Of a DNA stretch of 64,000 bases, positions 1-9,339 are shown one piece after another. The stretch is from Pseudomonas sp. FP2196 (GTDB taxonomy: Bacteria > Pseudomonadota > Gammaproteobacteria > Pseudomonadales > Pseudomonadaceae). The notes beneath the pieces were generated by a model. The model did not search any database. It was given only the letters and a program-made list of their open reading frames with translations, and had not been told where the DNA came from. Each line of letters begins with the position of its first letter. The stretch's first letter is position 1. The translations under genes were made by a program, and so were the position numbers. The stretch lies in contig NZ_CP117445.1 in assembly GCF_030687715.1 (NCBI RefSeq), positions 2,228,501 to 2,292,500 on the forward strand, written 5' to 3'.

Positions 1-5
1 TGTCG

Positions 6-461
6 ATGCTGGTTCACTGGTTTCTAGCGGCTATTCATCTACTGGCTTTTGCCTTGGGCTTTTGGGCGGTACTCACTCGTGGAGCCGCGTTCAGTCGCTT
101 GGCAGAGGGAGTGGGGGAGGTCAGGCGCGTGCTGCTCGCCGACAATCTATGGGGTATTTCTGCGCTGGTTCTGCTGGTGACAGGTGGGATGCGGGCGTTT
201 GGCGGGTATGAAAAGGGTGCTGACTATTATCTTCATCAGCCACTGTTCCATCTGAAGATGACGCTGTTTGTGCTGATTCTGTTGATAGAGCTTGCGCCGA
301 TGATCACGTTGGTCAAATGGCGGATTGCGTCAGCGCGGGGTGCGGCGTTCGATACCAGGCGTGCAAAGTTGTACGCACGAATCAGTCATGTCGAGGCATT
401 GCTGCTGGTGCTCATGATGGTAGCCGCCACGGGTATGGCGCGTGGCGTGATATTCGCTTAG
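6..461 (+). CDS. DUF2214 family membrane protein
   Basis: The 151-residue product is hydrophobic, with about four predicted membrane segments (near residues 1-22, 45-62, 80-102 and 128-148), separated by short charged loops. Its length and layout fit the DUF2214 family of predicted inner-membrane proteins, which has no established function. It starts at the ATG at 6; any upstream partner gene lies outside the window, so its operon cannot be judged. The 220 bases after it hold no convincing gene. The family call rests on recognising the overall pattern, not on a catalytic motif. Confidence 0.7.
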   Translation: MLVHWFLAAIHLLAFALGFWAVLTRGAAFSRLAEGVGEVRRVLLADNLWGISALVLLVTGGMRAFGGYEKGADYYLHQPLFHLKMTLFVLILLIELAPMITLVKWRIASARGAAFDTRRAKLYARISHVEALLLVLMMVAATGMARGVIFA

Positions 462-685
462 GAGAGCGAATTCCTTGCGCTCTATCGGAAACGTCCGACA
501 GCCAGCCTCGAGAATGACGGGTAGTATCGGGCGGCAACTGGGGGGGGAGCAGCAATGAATCGGAAGGGGATTCGTGTGTCAGGCGCCGTGCCCAGCAGAG
601 TGGGGAGCGGATGGCGATACGGCGCGTGAATCTTTAGCCAGTCATTACACGAGGCAAACGAACTGGCTACTGACTGCGAGTCGTT

Positions 686-880
686 TCAGGGCGTTTGTGG
701 CTTGTCCGGAGCGGTCAGGCCAGCCTGAATGCGCTGGTAAATCTCTTCACGGTGCACCGCAACGTTCTTCGGGGCATTGATGCCAATTCGTACTTGCTGG
801 CCGCTAACGCCCAGGATAGTGATAGTAATGTCATCACCAATATTTATGCTTTCACCGACTTTGCGGGTGAGTATCAGCAT
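686..880 (-). CDS. rsmE: CsrA/RsmA-family translational regulator, RsmE type
   Basis: A 64-residue RNA-binding protein that begins [10 protein letters not shown], the canonical CsrA N-terminus, and contains the [12 protein letters not shown] segment of the family, including the RNA-contacting Arg of VHREE. Homologues bind GGA motifs in mRNA leaders and are titrated by Gac-controlled small RNAs (RsmX/Y/Z). The longer C-terminal tail (ending DKPQTP) and the [15 protein letters not shown] core match my memory of RsmE of P. fluorescens/protegens rather than RsmA. The start at 880 is chosen because AAGGAG lies 6 nt before it; an in-frame ATG 30 nt upstream lacks a ribosome site. That Shine-Dalgarno contains a GGA, which would allow autoregulation. 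It stands alone between unrelated genes. Confidence 0.9.
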   Translation of the reverse strand: MLILTRKVGESINIGDDITITILGVSGQQVRIGINAPKNVAVHREEIYQRIQAGLTAPDKPQTP

Positions 881-1130
881 GGTCTTCTCCTTGATTGCTT
901 TGTAGGGCACCTGATTCAGACAGTGCAGAGGTCGGTGGTACGTATAGATTAGTGCGAAGTCTCATGGTTTGGGTGCCTCTTTCTGACGCGCAGATGCGGC
1001 ATTAATTCCCAGGGCGTAACTATACAGAGGCTGCAATCATCAATCTCGTTGTTTTGTGCCCATTTTGCGGGGCTCGCGAAGTATTTATGAATGATAAGAT
1101 CGCCGCTTTGAGATTTCCGAGGAAAGCGTT

Positions 1131-1499
1131 GTGCGCAAATTGGTCTGGATGGTCGCGGCACTGGCATTGGCAGGATGTGGTGAAGGCAAGAGTGTAGACG
1201 TGCAGAAGCCGAAAGCGGCAGTGGCGAGCGCTCCAGCGGTGGTCTCTGCTCCACAGTGGGATCTGGAAGTGCGCGGCGAAACCCCTCAGGCAGTCAGTGA
1301 CCTGAGTGGCTGGTTGATCGAACATGCTTTCGTTCCGACAGTCATCAAGGACAGTAGCGGCAAGACGCGCATTCTGATTGGTCCGTTCAATTCCCAGGCC
1401 GAGGCAGAAGCACGAAAGGTGCAAGTTGATGCAGCATTGGTAAAGGCCAAAAAGCAGAATGTTGAATCGGTGCTGGTTGAGCATCCGCTCACGCCGTAA
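1131..1499 (+). CDS. SPOR-domain lipoprotein
   Basis: The 122-residue product starts at a GTG and has a short signal peptide ending in the lipobox LALAGC, so it should be lipidated at Cys16 and exported. After a low-complexity linker, residues about 45-118 resemble a SPOR domain (ILIGPFNSQAEAEARK is the typical core), which binds denuded glycan strands of septal peptidoglycan in characterised proteins. An ATG alternative was not seen in frame at a sensible position. It is monocistronic between rsmE, on the other strand, and the siderophore-reductase gene 87 nt downstream. Its exact role in the envelope is not known. Confidence 0.75.
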   Translation: MRKLVWMVAALALAGCGEGKSVDVQKPKAAVASAPAVVSAPQWDLEVRGETPQAVSDLSGWLIEHAFVPTVIKDSSGKTRILIGPFNSQAEAEARKVQVDAALVKAKKQNVESVLVEHPLTP

Positions 1500-1586
1500 A
1501 CGATCCATTCGGCGGAGCTGCCTAAAGGTTGTCAAACGCGATTCGTTCCTTTTGAAGTCGCCGATGATTTCCAGAAGGAGCTCCGC

Positions 1587-2498
1587 ATGGCCTCCGCCAA
1601 TCCCTACAAATTATTCGATGTCATCCTGCATCGTAAGACGCAGTTGACCCCGCACATGATGCGGATCACGCTCAGCGGCCCGCCAGTCAATGAAATGGCC
1701 ACTTGGGCGCCGGATCAACGGGTGAAGCTGTTTTTTCCTGCCGCGGACGGTTCGCAATCCAGGCTTTCCCAGAGTGAAGGTTGGTACGCTCGCTTCCGGG
1801 CGATGCTGGCGGATCGACGTCCTGCGATGCGCACTTACACCATTCGCCATTTGCGCGCGTCAGAGGGTGAAGTGGATATCGATTTCGTCTTGCACGGCGA
1901 GACTGGGCCCGCATCGCGCTGGGCGCTTCGAGCGCAACCTGGTGACTCGATGCAGATACTCGCCCCCGACAGCCATTTCCCGGCACGGGATGCAGGAGGA
2001 TTTGAATGGAAACCGCCGCAAGCCCTCAAGCAGGTTCTGCTCGTCGCCGACGCGACGGCGCTGCCGGCTGCCATGGGTATTCTGGATGAGTTGGCAGTGC
2101 TCACCGAGCCGCCGCAAGTCCAGGCATTTTTCGAAGTCGATAGCGCACAGGACATGCTTGCAGTGCCTCATTGGCCGGGGCTGTCAGTGCGGTGGTTAAT
2201 CCGCGATCAAGCGGGTGAAGTGGTCGCTGGAGCATTGATGGTTGAGGCGGTGCGTGAGGCAAAGCTGCCCATTCATACGTCGACAACAGGGCGTGCAGTC
2301 GAGTTGGCCGATGTCGACATCGACAAGGACATTCTCTGGGAAATTGCCGAGACGGCTCCCGAAGGATTTTACGGTTGGGTTGCTGGAGAGTCTGCGGCGG
2401 TCATGAGCTTGCGCAGATACCTGATCAAGGAATGCGGTATCCCTCGCGAGTCGCTCAACCTGATGGGGTATTGGCGCTACAACAAGTCTGGCAGCTAG
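1587..2498 (+). CDS. siderophore-interacting FAD-dependent reductase
   Basis: A 303-residue cytoplasmic flavoprotein of the SIP/ViuB family, which releases iron from imported ferric siderophores by reduction. Visible hallmarks are the FAD-binding MRTYTIR motif at about residue 80, the HGETGPASRWA stretch that follows, a C-terminal NAD(P)H-type domain, and the family ending GYWRYNKSG. The start at 1587 is preceded by AAGGAG at a 7-nt distance. The gene is alone, followed directly by a bidirectional terminator. No Fur box was identified with confidence in the 87-nt upstream gap. No siderophore biosynthesis or receptor genes are nearby, so the cognate siderophore cannot be inferred. Confidence 0.85.
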   Translation: MASANPYKLFDVILHRKTQLTPHMMRITLSGPPVNEMATWAPDQRVKLFFPAADGSQSRLSQSEGWYARFRAMLADRRPAMRTYTIRHLRASEGEVDIDFVLHGETGPASRWALRAQPGDSMQILAPDSHFPARDAGGFEWKPPQALKQVLLVADATALPAAMGILDELAVLTEPPQVQAFFEVDSAQDMLAVPHWPGLSVRWLIRDQAGEVVAGALMVEAVREAKLPIHTSTTGRAVELADVDIDKDILWEIAETAPEGFYGWVAGESAAVMSLRRYLIKECGIPRESLNLMGYWRYNKSGS

Positions 2499-2502
2499 CC
2501 AC

Positions 2503-2540
2503 AAAAAAGGCCTCGAACATAACGTTCGAAGCCTTTTTTT
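2503..2540. terminator. bidirectional intrinsic terminator
   Basis: A-rich run, GGC-TCGAAC stem, 5-nt loop and complementary GTTCGA-GCC arm followed by eight T. It lies between the stops of the convergent siderophore-reductase and endonuclease genes and can serve both strands. Confidence 0.85.
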
Positions 2541-2550
2541 TGCGTTGCAA

Positions 2551-3240
2551 TCAGCCGCAAGCTTTCATATTGACCGGGCCGACAAATTCATTGCCGCGCC
2601 CCATCACGCACGCCACGCTTTGATTTCGCTGACGTTCCCAGTCTTGTACCGGGTAAGTCTTATCCCACGCCTCATACAATTGCCGATCCTGTTTCGACAG
2701 ACGCAATCCGTACTGCTTGCTCATGTAGAAATAGGTGCGGGCGATCATGCCGCGAATCGACGGACGAGGCATTACCTTCTTGGCCTTGAAGTCGACTTGG
2801 GTCAGGCACGAGCCATACTGGCCAGACTGTACCGGCAGCCAACCGTAGCTGAAGTTGCTCCGGTCGCCGTTGACCTCACCAATACTCGGTACCAGGTTGT
2901 GCAGGTCGGCCTCGGCTTTCTGATAGCTTGGATCGTAACGTGTGCAATTCTTGCGTCCACCTTCCTGCCAGCATTGTCGCTGATGGCCGAACTGCCAGGC
3001 CGGTACGATGTGCTCCCACTCGATGCGCGAGGCCCGCTTGGCATTTTTGCGTGGCACGTATCCGCAGGCTTTCAGATCAACCTTGTTGCCGGTGTATTTA
3101 CACCCGCAATAAAACTCGGTGGACTGCGGCGCATATAGCTTCCAGGCGACCTTCTTGGCTTCCGTGAATGTACGAGGTGCACCCGCCTGGGCGCTCGTGG
3201 CGATGAACAGCAACAGCAAAGCAAAACAGCGGACACTCAT
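2551..3240 (-). CDS. endA: extracellular/periplasmic endonuclease I
   Basis: A 229-residue secreted nuclease of the EndA/Dns family. A signal peptide spans residues 1-19 (MSVRCFALLLLFIATSAQA). The beta-beta-alpha metal motif is visible as EWEHIVPAW and DLHNLVPSIGEVNGDRSN, and the conserved cysteines of the family are present (FYCGCKY, CWQ, NCTRY, SCL). Such enzymes cut double-stranded DNA non-specifically. I chose the start at 3240 because it gives a perfect signal peptide; the frame is open 114 nt further upstream, but that part overlaps the preceding gene. Only 4 nt separate it from the DUF1654 gene upstream, so the two are probably co-transcribed. Confidence 0.88.
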   Translation of the reverse strand: MSVRCFALLLLFIATSAQAGAPRTFTEAKKVAWKLYAPQSTEFYCGCKYTGNKVDLKACGYVPRKNAKRASRIEWEHIVPAWQFGHQRQCWQEGGRKNCTRYDPSYQKAEADLHNLVPSIGEVNGDRSNFSYGWLPVQSGQYGSCLTQVDFKAKKVMPRPSIRGMIARTYFYMSKQYGLRLSKQDRQLYEAWDKTYPVQDWERQRNQSVACVMGRGNEFVGPVNMKACG

Positions 3241-3244
3241 TGAA

Positions 3245-3514
3245 TCAATCTTCCTTTGGCACAACCCAAAAAATCTGTACGCCGCCATCGTCGCGGTAGG
3301 CGAGGGTGACGTTGTCGTTCTCGTCGATTTCCTCGAGTAGCCGCTCCCATTCATTCATCGGCTCGTCCGGCAGTCGGAAGATCAGTGCGGCTTTGGCTTT
3401 TTGTGCGGAGGGGGAATTGATGATTTTCTGAACGCGCATACCCATGCGTTCATAAGCGTCAGGAGCATCAGGGGAAGTGGCCACGAGGTTATCCTTATTA
3501 AGCTGTACGTGCAT
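3245..3514 (-). CDS. DUF1654 family protein
   Basis: An 89-residue soluble protein that matches the Pseudomonas-specific DUF1654 family: YERMGMRVQKIINSPSAQKA, then an acidic WERLLEEIDENDNVTLAY segment and a C-terminal aromatic strand. The function is unknown, though homologues sit in variable regions of pseudomonad genomes. The ATG at 3514 is taken as the start. It is immediately upstream of and nearly touching endA, which suggests a two-gene transcript and perhaps a shared role in DNA handling; that is inference only. Confidence 0.8.
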   Translation of the reverse strand: MHVQLNKDNLVATSPDAPDAYERMGMRVQKIINSPSAQKAKAALIFRLPDEPMNEWERLLEEIDENDNVTLAYRDDGGVQIFWVVPKED

Positions 3515-3712
3515 ACAGTATTTAACTGTAAGCCTTTTCGCAACTGCTTAAAATTCAAGAAAATCCTCTGACAGCGGTTTTCTGACTTTGGTGTAAGCCA
3601 CGTCGATTTTTTTGTATGAAATATGCCTACGGGTTGTAGGCGACGCACCGCCCGTCAAAGCAACGAGTGGTGCGAAGAATGCCCGACCGATAGTCGATCG
3701 GACGAAGGTCAA

Positions 3713-4840
<1,128 letters not shown>

Positions 4841-4891
4841 TCATCTAGATTCACCCCGAGCCGATCTGAATGCCCGGGTGCGGTGAAGGGA

Positions 4892-4906
4892 GCAGGATCT
4901 ATACCA
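4892..4906 (-). promoter_or_regulatory. possible sigma-54 (-24/-12) promoter of ansB
   Basis: On the minus strand the sequence reads TGGTAT-agatc-CTGC, with GG and GC 12 bp apart as required for sigma-54. It departs from TGGCAC-N5-TTGC at three positions. Predicted transcription start near 4880 gives a leader of about 80 nt. Periplasmic glutaminase-asparaginase of pseudomonads is known to be nitrogen and acidic-amino-acid controlled. Confidence 0.45.
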
Positions 4907-5022
4907 GCCGTACTGTGCGTCGGAGAAATGTTTAACATCATGATTTATATCAATATTTTGTAATCTGAAAAATACACTGTTGATTCATTTATCCGGGTTT
5001 CCGAACAATGCACGCTTTCGCG

Positions 5023-5036
5023 TTCGGCTCTCCGAA
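5023..5036. promoter_or_regulatory. AauR-like upstream activator site
   Basis: TTCGG-CTCT-CCGAA is a perfect 5-bp inverted repeat with 4-nt spacer. It equals the TTCGG-N4-CCGAA motif that I recall for AauR, the NtrC-type regulator of acidic amino-acid use in P. putida. It lies roughly 145 nt upstream of the predicted ansB start, a normal distance for a sigma-54 enhancer. Confidence 0.5.
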
Positions 5037-5150
5037 AAGGACTACCGCGTCTGTCGAACAAATTGGGTTGTCGGTATCGGGTTTTCTGCTAAAGAATCCA
5101 TCGCACAGGTCGATGTGTGTTCAAGAGCACTAAATTTCCAGGGAGTTCAC

Positions 5151-5597
5151 ATGTCACTTACTGTCGGTTTTACAAACCCCGGCGCAGTTACCATCGGCGG
5201 CAAAACCGCCGCGACGATCAGTGCACTGAGTGAGGCGGAGGAGAGCGCTGCCGCCGAGGCGCTGGGTACGGATAAAGATGACGGCAATCAGGTCAGAACC
5301 GGTGGCGCCGCCCAAGAAGAAAGTAAGGCCGAAAGCGGTGATAACCTGAGTATCACCGTCAAAATGCTGCTGAAGCGGATGCAGGAATTGCAAAAGCAAC
5401 TTCAGGAACAGCAGCAGCAATTGTCTGCGGCACAGACGGCGAGCTATCCGACACCCGAGGCCAAGGCGCAGGTGCTCATGTCCATGCAGGGGCAAATCGC
5501 TGACACCAATAGCGCGCTGTCGGAAGTCACCAATGCATTGGTCAAGGAGATGGCCAAGGACTCCAGCAGCGGTGGCCTGGTCAATACCACGGCATAA
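5151..5597 (+). CDS. hypothetical coiled-coil protein, FlxA-like
   Basis: A 148-residue protein with no signal peptide. Residues about 65-120 form a predicted coiled coil that includes a glutamine-rich stretch (LQKQLQEQQQQLSAAQ). The N-terminal half is rich in Ala, Gly and acidic residues and is probably disordered. The pattern resembles FlxA-like proteins, but this is weak. The start at 5151 has GGGAG 5 nt upstream; the frame runs open for 171 nt before it without a ribosome site. It stands alone between ansB, on the other strand, and the ribose promoter. Function unknown. Confidence 0.6.
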   Translation: MSLTVGFTNPGAVTIGGKTAATISALSEAEESAAAEALGTDKDDGNQVRTGGAAQEESKAESGDNLSITVKMLLKRMQELQKQLQEQQQQLSAAQTASYPTPEAKAQVLMSMQGQIADTNSALSEVTNALVKEMAKDSSSGGLVNTTA

Positions 5598-5651
5598 GCA
5601 TCGCGGCGCGGTCAGAAGAATCGCCCTGCAATAAATGACGATTTCTGATTG

Positions 5652-5680
5652 TTGACAAATGTCGGCGGGATTCGCATAGT
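5652..5680 (+). promoter_or_regulatory. sigma-70 promoter of the ribose operon
   Basis: A perfect -35 TTGACA (5652-5657), a 17-bp spacer and a -10-like CATAGT (5675-5680). The predicted transcription start is near 5687, just before the LacI-type operator, so a bound repressor would block it. Confidence 0.65.
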
Positions 5681-5688
5681 TCGGTCTA

Positions 5689-5702
5689 CGCAAACGTTTG
5701 CG
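5689..5702. promoter_or_regulatory. RbsR operator (LacI-type palindrome)
   Basis: CGCAAACGTTTGCG is a perfect 14-bp palindrome with the central CG step typical of LacI/PurR-family operators. It overlaps or directly follows the predicted transcription start of the rbs operon, which encodes its own LacI-family regulator. Confidence 0.75.
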
Positions 5703-5795
5703 CGGCCTTCCCGATGAACATGCCATCGGCGAAAGCGACGTAGCTTAAGCCAGCGCAAGCGTTGCTCACAATAATCATAAGATCGGAGTGAACCC

Positions 5796-6752
5796 ATGAA
5801 GCTGCCATTCGCTGGACGTCTTCTTGCTGTCGCTATGCTGGCTGCCACAGCCGCTGCACTGCCTGTCTCTTCGGCGTTCGCCGAATCCCCGGAAAAACCA
5901 AAAGTCGCACTGGTCATGAAATCTCTGGCCAATGAATTCTTCCTGACCATGGAAGACGGCGCCAAAGCCTACCAGAAAGAACACTCCGCCGATTTCGACC
6001 TGATTTCCAACGGCATCAAGGACGAAACCGACACTGCGGGCCAGACCCGCATCGTCGAGCAAATGATTCTGGCCAAAGTTAATGCCCTGGTCATCGCGCC
6101 TTCTGACTCCAAGGCCATGGTGCCGGTGATCAAGAAAGCCGTTGATGCCGGTATTACCGTGATCAACATCGACAACCAGCTCGATCCGCAAATCGTCAAA
6201 AGCAAAAACATCAGCGTGCCATTCGTAGGTCCGGACAACCGTAAAGGCGCGCGCCTGGTCGGTGAGTACCTGGCCAAACAGCTCAAGGCTGGTGACGAAG
6301 TCGGCATCATTGAAGGTGTGTCCACGACGACCAACGCCCAGCAGCGAACCGCTGGCTTCAAGGATGCGATGGAAGCGGCGCAGATCAAGGTTGTGTCCCT
6401 GCAGTCCGGTGACTGGGAGATCGACAAAGGCAACAAGGTAGCCGCTTCGATTCTCAGCGAATACCCGGATGTCAAAGCATTGCTGGCAGGCAACGACAGC
6501 ATGGCTGTCGGTGCCGTTTCCGCCGTGAGGGCCGCTGGCAAGGCTGGTCAGGTTCAGGTTGTCGGCTACGACAACATCAACGCGATCAAGCCAATGTTGA
6601 AGGACGGTCGCGTACTGGCGACTGCCGATCAATATGCCGCCAAACAAGCCGTATTCGGCATCGAGACTGCGCTGAGAATCATCAAGGGCGAGAAGGTCGA
6701 CAGCGGTGCCAATGGCGTGATTGAAACGCCGGTCGAGCTGGTCACCAAGTAA
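5796..6752 (+). CDS. rbsB: ribose ABC transporter, periplasmic binding protein
   Basis: A 318-residue precursor with a clear signal peptide (residues 1-29, cleavage after SAFA) followed by a type I periplasmic sugar-binding fold. Segments typical of RbsB are KVALVMKSLANEFFLTMEDG near the N-terminus, the PFVGPDNRKGARLVGEYL hinge region and GNDSMAVGAVSAV. It captures D-ribose and delivers it to RbsA-RbsC. It is the first gene of the operon, about 110 nt downstream of the predicted transcription start, and has GGAGTG before its ATG. The operon context, with ribokinase and ribose pyranase, makes ribose the most likely substrate. Confidence 0.93.
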   Translation: MKLPFAGRLLAVAMLAATAAALPVSSAFAESPEKPKVALVMKSLANEFFLTMEDGAKAYQKEHSADFDLISNGIKDETDTAGQTRIVEQMILAKVNALVIAPSDSKAMVPVIKKAVDAGITVINIDNQLDPQIVKSKNISVPFVGPDNRKGARLVGEYLAKQLKAGDEVGIIEGVSTTTNAQQRTAGFKDAMEAAQIKVVSLQSGDWEIDKGNKVAASILSEYPDVKALLAGNDSMAVGAVSAVRAAGKAGQVQVVGYDNINAIKPMLKDGRVLATADQYAAKQAVFGIETALRIIKGEKVDSGANGVIETPVELVTK

Positions 6753-6808
6753 GTCCTCTGGCGACACAATGGCGCTCGTCCGTCCGGGCGAGCGCATGGA
6801 GATTTTTT

Positions 6809-8362
6809 ATGTCAGTTTCCGCCCCGAACGCTGTCCTCTCGGTCAGCGGTATCGGTAAGACCTATGCGCAACCGGTGCTTGCCGGCATCGATTTGACGCT
6901 GATGCGCGGTGAAGTGCTGGCGCTGACCGGCGAGAATGGTGCCGGTAAAAGCACGCTTTCGAAAATCATAGGTGGTCTGGTTACGCCGACCACTGGCCAG
7001 ATGCAGTTTCAGGGCAAGGACTATCGTCCGGGCAGCCGTACCCAGGCTGAAGATCTTGGCGTGCGCATGGTCATGCAAGAACTCAATCTGCTACCGACGC
7101 TGTCGGTAGCGGAGAACCTGTTTCTCGACAACCTGCCGAGTAACGGTGGCTGGATCAGCCGCAAGCAATTGCGAAAAGCAGCGATCGAGGCCATGGCCCA
7201 GGTTGGGCTAGACGCGATCGATCCGGACACACTGGTCGGCGAGTTGGGCATCGGGCATCAGCAGATGGTCGAAATCGCTCGCAACCTGATCGGCGATTGC
7301 CACGTGCTGATTCTTGATGAGCCGACCGCGATGCTCACCGCGCGCGAAGTCGAAATGCTCTTCGAGCAGATCACCCGATTGCAGGCTCGCGGCGTTTCGA
7401 TCATTTACATTTCCCACCGTCTTGAAGAGCTGGCGCGAGTCGCCCAGCGCATTGCCGTGCTGCGCGACGGAAATCTGGTCTGCGTCGAGCCGATGGCCAA
7501 TTACAACAGCGAACAGTTGGTCACGCTGATGGTCGGCCGCGAACTGGGCGAACACATCGATTTGGGGCCGCGCAAGATTGGCGCTCCGGCATTGACGGTC
7601 AACGGCCTGACTCGCTCAGACAAAGTGCGCGATGTCTCGTTCGAAGTGCGCGCCGGGGAGATCTTCGGGATTTCCGGGCTGATTGGAGCGGGGCGCACGG
7701 AACTGCTGCGTTTGATCTTCGGCGCCGATGTCGCCGACAGTGGCACGATCGCATTGGGTTCGCCTGCTCAAGTGGTGAGCGTACGTTCACCTGTCGATGC
7801 TGTACGTAATGGCATTGCGTTGATCACCGAGGACCGCAAGGGTGAAGGCCTGCTGCTCAGTCAGTCGATCAGCGCCAACATCGCCTTGGGCAACATGCCG
7901 GAAATTTCCAGCGGTGGTTTCGTCAATAACGGCGACGAGATCTCGTTGGCGCAACGTCAGATCGCCGCCATGCGCATCCGCAGTTCCAGCCCGACACAGT
8001 TGGTGTCAGAGCTGTCCGGCGGCAACCAGCAGAAGGTCGTGATCGGCCGTTGGCTGGAACGCGATTGTGCGGTGCTGTTGTTCGACGAGCCAACGCGCGG
8101 TATCGACGTCGGTGCCAAGTTCGACATTTATGCCTTGCTCGGGGAACTCACTCGCCAGGGTAAAGCGCTGGTGGTGGTGTCCAGTGACCTGCGTGAATTG
8201 ATGCTGATCTGCGACCGGATCGGCGTGCTGTCGGCAGGGCGTCTGATCGACACCTTCGAGCGCGACAGCTGGACCCAGGATGATTTGCTTGCCGCCGCGT
8301 TCGCCGGCTACCAAAAACGTGATGCGTTGCTCAACGAAGCAGCGCCTAGGGATCTCCCATGA
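6809..8362 (+). CDS. rbsA: ribose ABC transporter, dual ATPase subunit
   Basis: 517 residues with two tandem ABC domains. Domain 1 has Walker A GENGAGKST (about residue 41) and Walker B LILDEPTA, with a degenerate signature (LGIGHQQ). Domain 2 has a degenerate P-loop (GLIGAGRTEL), the full signature LSGGNQQKV and Walker B LLFDEPTRGIDVG. This asymmetric arrangement is normal for sugar importers of the RbsA/MglA class. It powers ribose uptake at the inner membrane. The start follows GGAG by 7 nt, and the last codons overlap the rbsC start by 4 nt, indicating translational coupling. Confidence 0.94.
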   Translation: MSVSAPNAVLSVSGIGKTYAQPVLAGIDLTLMRGEVLALTGENGAGKSTLSKIIGGLVTPTTGQMQFQGKDYRPGSRTQAEDLGVRMVMQELNLLPTLSVAENLFLDNLPSNGGWISRKQLRKAAIEAMAQVGLDAIDPDTLVGELGIGHQQMVEIARNLIGDCHVLILDEPTAMLTAREVEMLFEQITRLQARGVSIIYISHRLEELARVAQRIAVLRDGNLVCVEPMANYNSEQLVTLMVGRELGEHIDLGPRKIGAPALTVNGLTRSDKVRDVSFEVRAGEIFGISGLIGAGRTELLRLIFGADVADSGTIALGSPAQVVSVRSPVDAVRNGIALITEDRKGEGLLLSQSISANIALGNMPEISSGGFVNNGDEISLAQRQIAAMRIRSSSPTQLVSELSGGNQQKVVIGRWLERDCAVLLFDEPTRGIDVGAKFDIYALLGELTRQGKALVVVSSDLRELMLICDRIGVLSAGRLIDTFERDSWTQDDLLAAAFAGYQKRDALLNEAAPRDLP

Positions 8363-9336
8363 AAACTGCATCTCCTGCCGGCAAACGTAGTGGCAATTTT
8401 TACGGACTGGGCACCTATCTGGGGCTCGCCGGTGCCTTGCTGGCAATGATCGCGCTGTTCTCGGTCTTGAGCAGCCACTTTTTGTCCTATAACACCTTCA
8501 GTACGCTGGCCAACCAGATCCCCGATCTGATGGTGCTGGCGGTCGGCATGACCTTCGTGCTGATCATCGGAGGCATCGATCTCTCGGTCGGTTCGGTGCT
8601 CGCGTTGGCAGCATCGACGGTAAGCGTGGCCATGCTCGGCTGGGGCTGGAGCGTGTTACCGGCGGCATTGCTCGGCATGGCGGTTGCGGCGCTGGCCGGC
8701 ACCATTACCGGTTCGATCACCGTGGCTTGGCGGATTCCATCGTTCATCGTTTCTCTTGGTGTGCTGGAAATGGCCCGCGGTCTGGCGTACCAGATGACCG
8801 GTTCACGTACGGCTTACATTGGCGATTCGTTTGCCTGGCTGTCGAACCCGATCGCTTTCGGCATCTCGCCGTCGTTCATCATTGCCTTGCTGGTGATCTT
8901 CATTGCACAAGCGGTTTTGACGCGCACGGTGTTCGGCCGTTACCTGATCGGCATCGGCACCAACGAAGAGGCGGTGCGTCTGGCCGGGATCAACCCGAAA
9001 CCCTACAAGATTCTGGTGTTCAGCCTGATGGGCCTGCTGGCCGGTATCGCTGCGCTGTTTCAGATTTCTCGTCTTGAAGCGGCTGACCCGAATGCCGGCT
9101 CCGGTCTGGAGCTGCAAGTGATCGCCGCTGTAGTCATTGGCGGTACCAGCCTGATGGGCGGGCGTGGTTCGGTGATCAGCACATTCTTCGGCGTATTGAT
9201 CATTTCCGTACTGGCGGCCGGTCTGGCTCAGATCGGTGCAACCGAACCGACCAAGCGCATCATCACTGGCGCCGTGATCGTCATTGCGGTAGTGCTCGAT
9301 ACTTATCGCAGCCAGCGCGCCAGTCGGCGGGGCTGA
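8359..9336 (+). CDS. rbsC: ribose ABC transporter, permease
   Basis: 325 residues, largely hydrophobic, with about eight to ten membrane segments. The loop EEAVRLAGINPKPYKILVFS is the conserved EAA-like sequence that couples to the ATPase in the RbsC/AraH family, and GGIDLSVGSVLALAA near residue 70 is another family hallmark. It forms the ribose channel. It overlaps rbsA by four bases (ATGA) and is followed after 3 nt by rbsR, so it is inside one transcript. Confidence 0.94.
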   Translation: MKTASPAGKRSGNFYGLGTYLGLAGALLAMIALFSVLSSHFLSYNTFSTLANQIPDLMVLAVGMTFVLIIGGIDLSVGSVLALAASTVSVAMLGWGWSVLPAALLGMAVAALAGTITGSITVAWRIPSFIVSLGVLEMARGLAYQMTGSRTAYIGDSFAWLSNPIAFGISPSFIIALLVIFIAQAVLTRTVFGRYLIGIGTNEEAVRLAGINPKPYKILVFSLMGLLAGIAALFQISRLEAADPNAGSGLELQVIAAVVIGGTSLMGGRGSVISTFFGVLIISVLAAGLAQIGATEPTKRIITGAVIVIAVVLDTYRSQRASRRG

Positions 9337-9339
9337 GAC

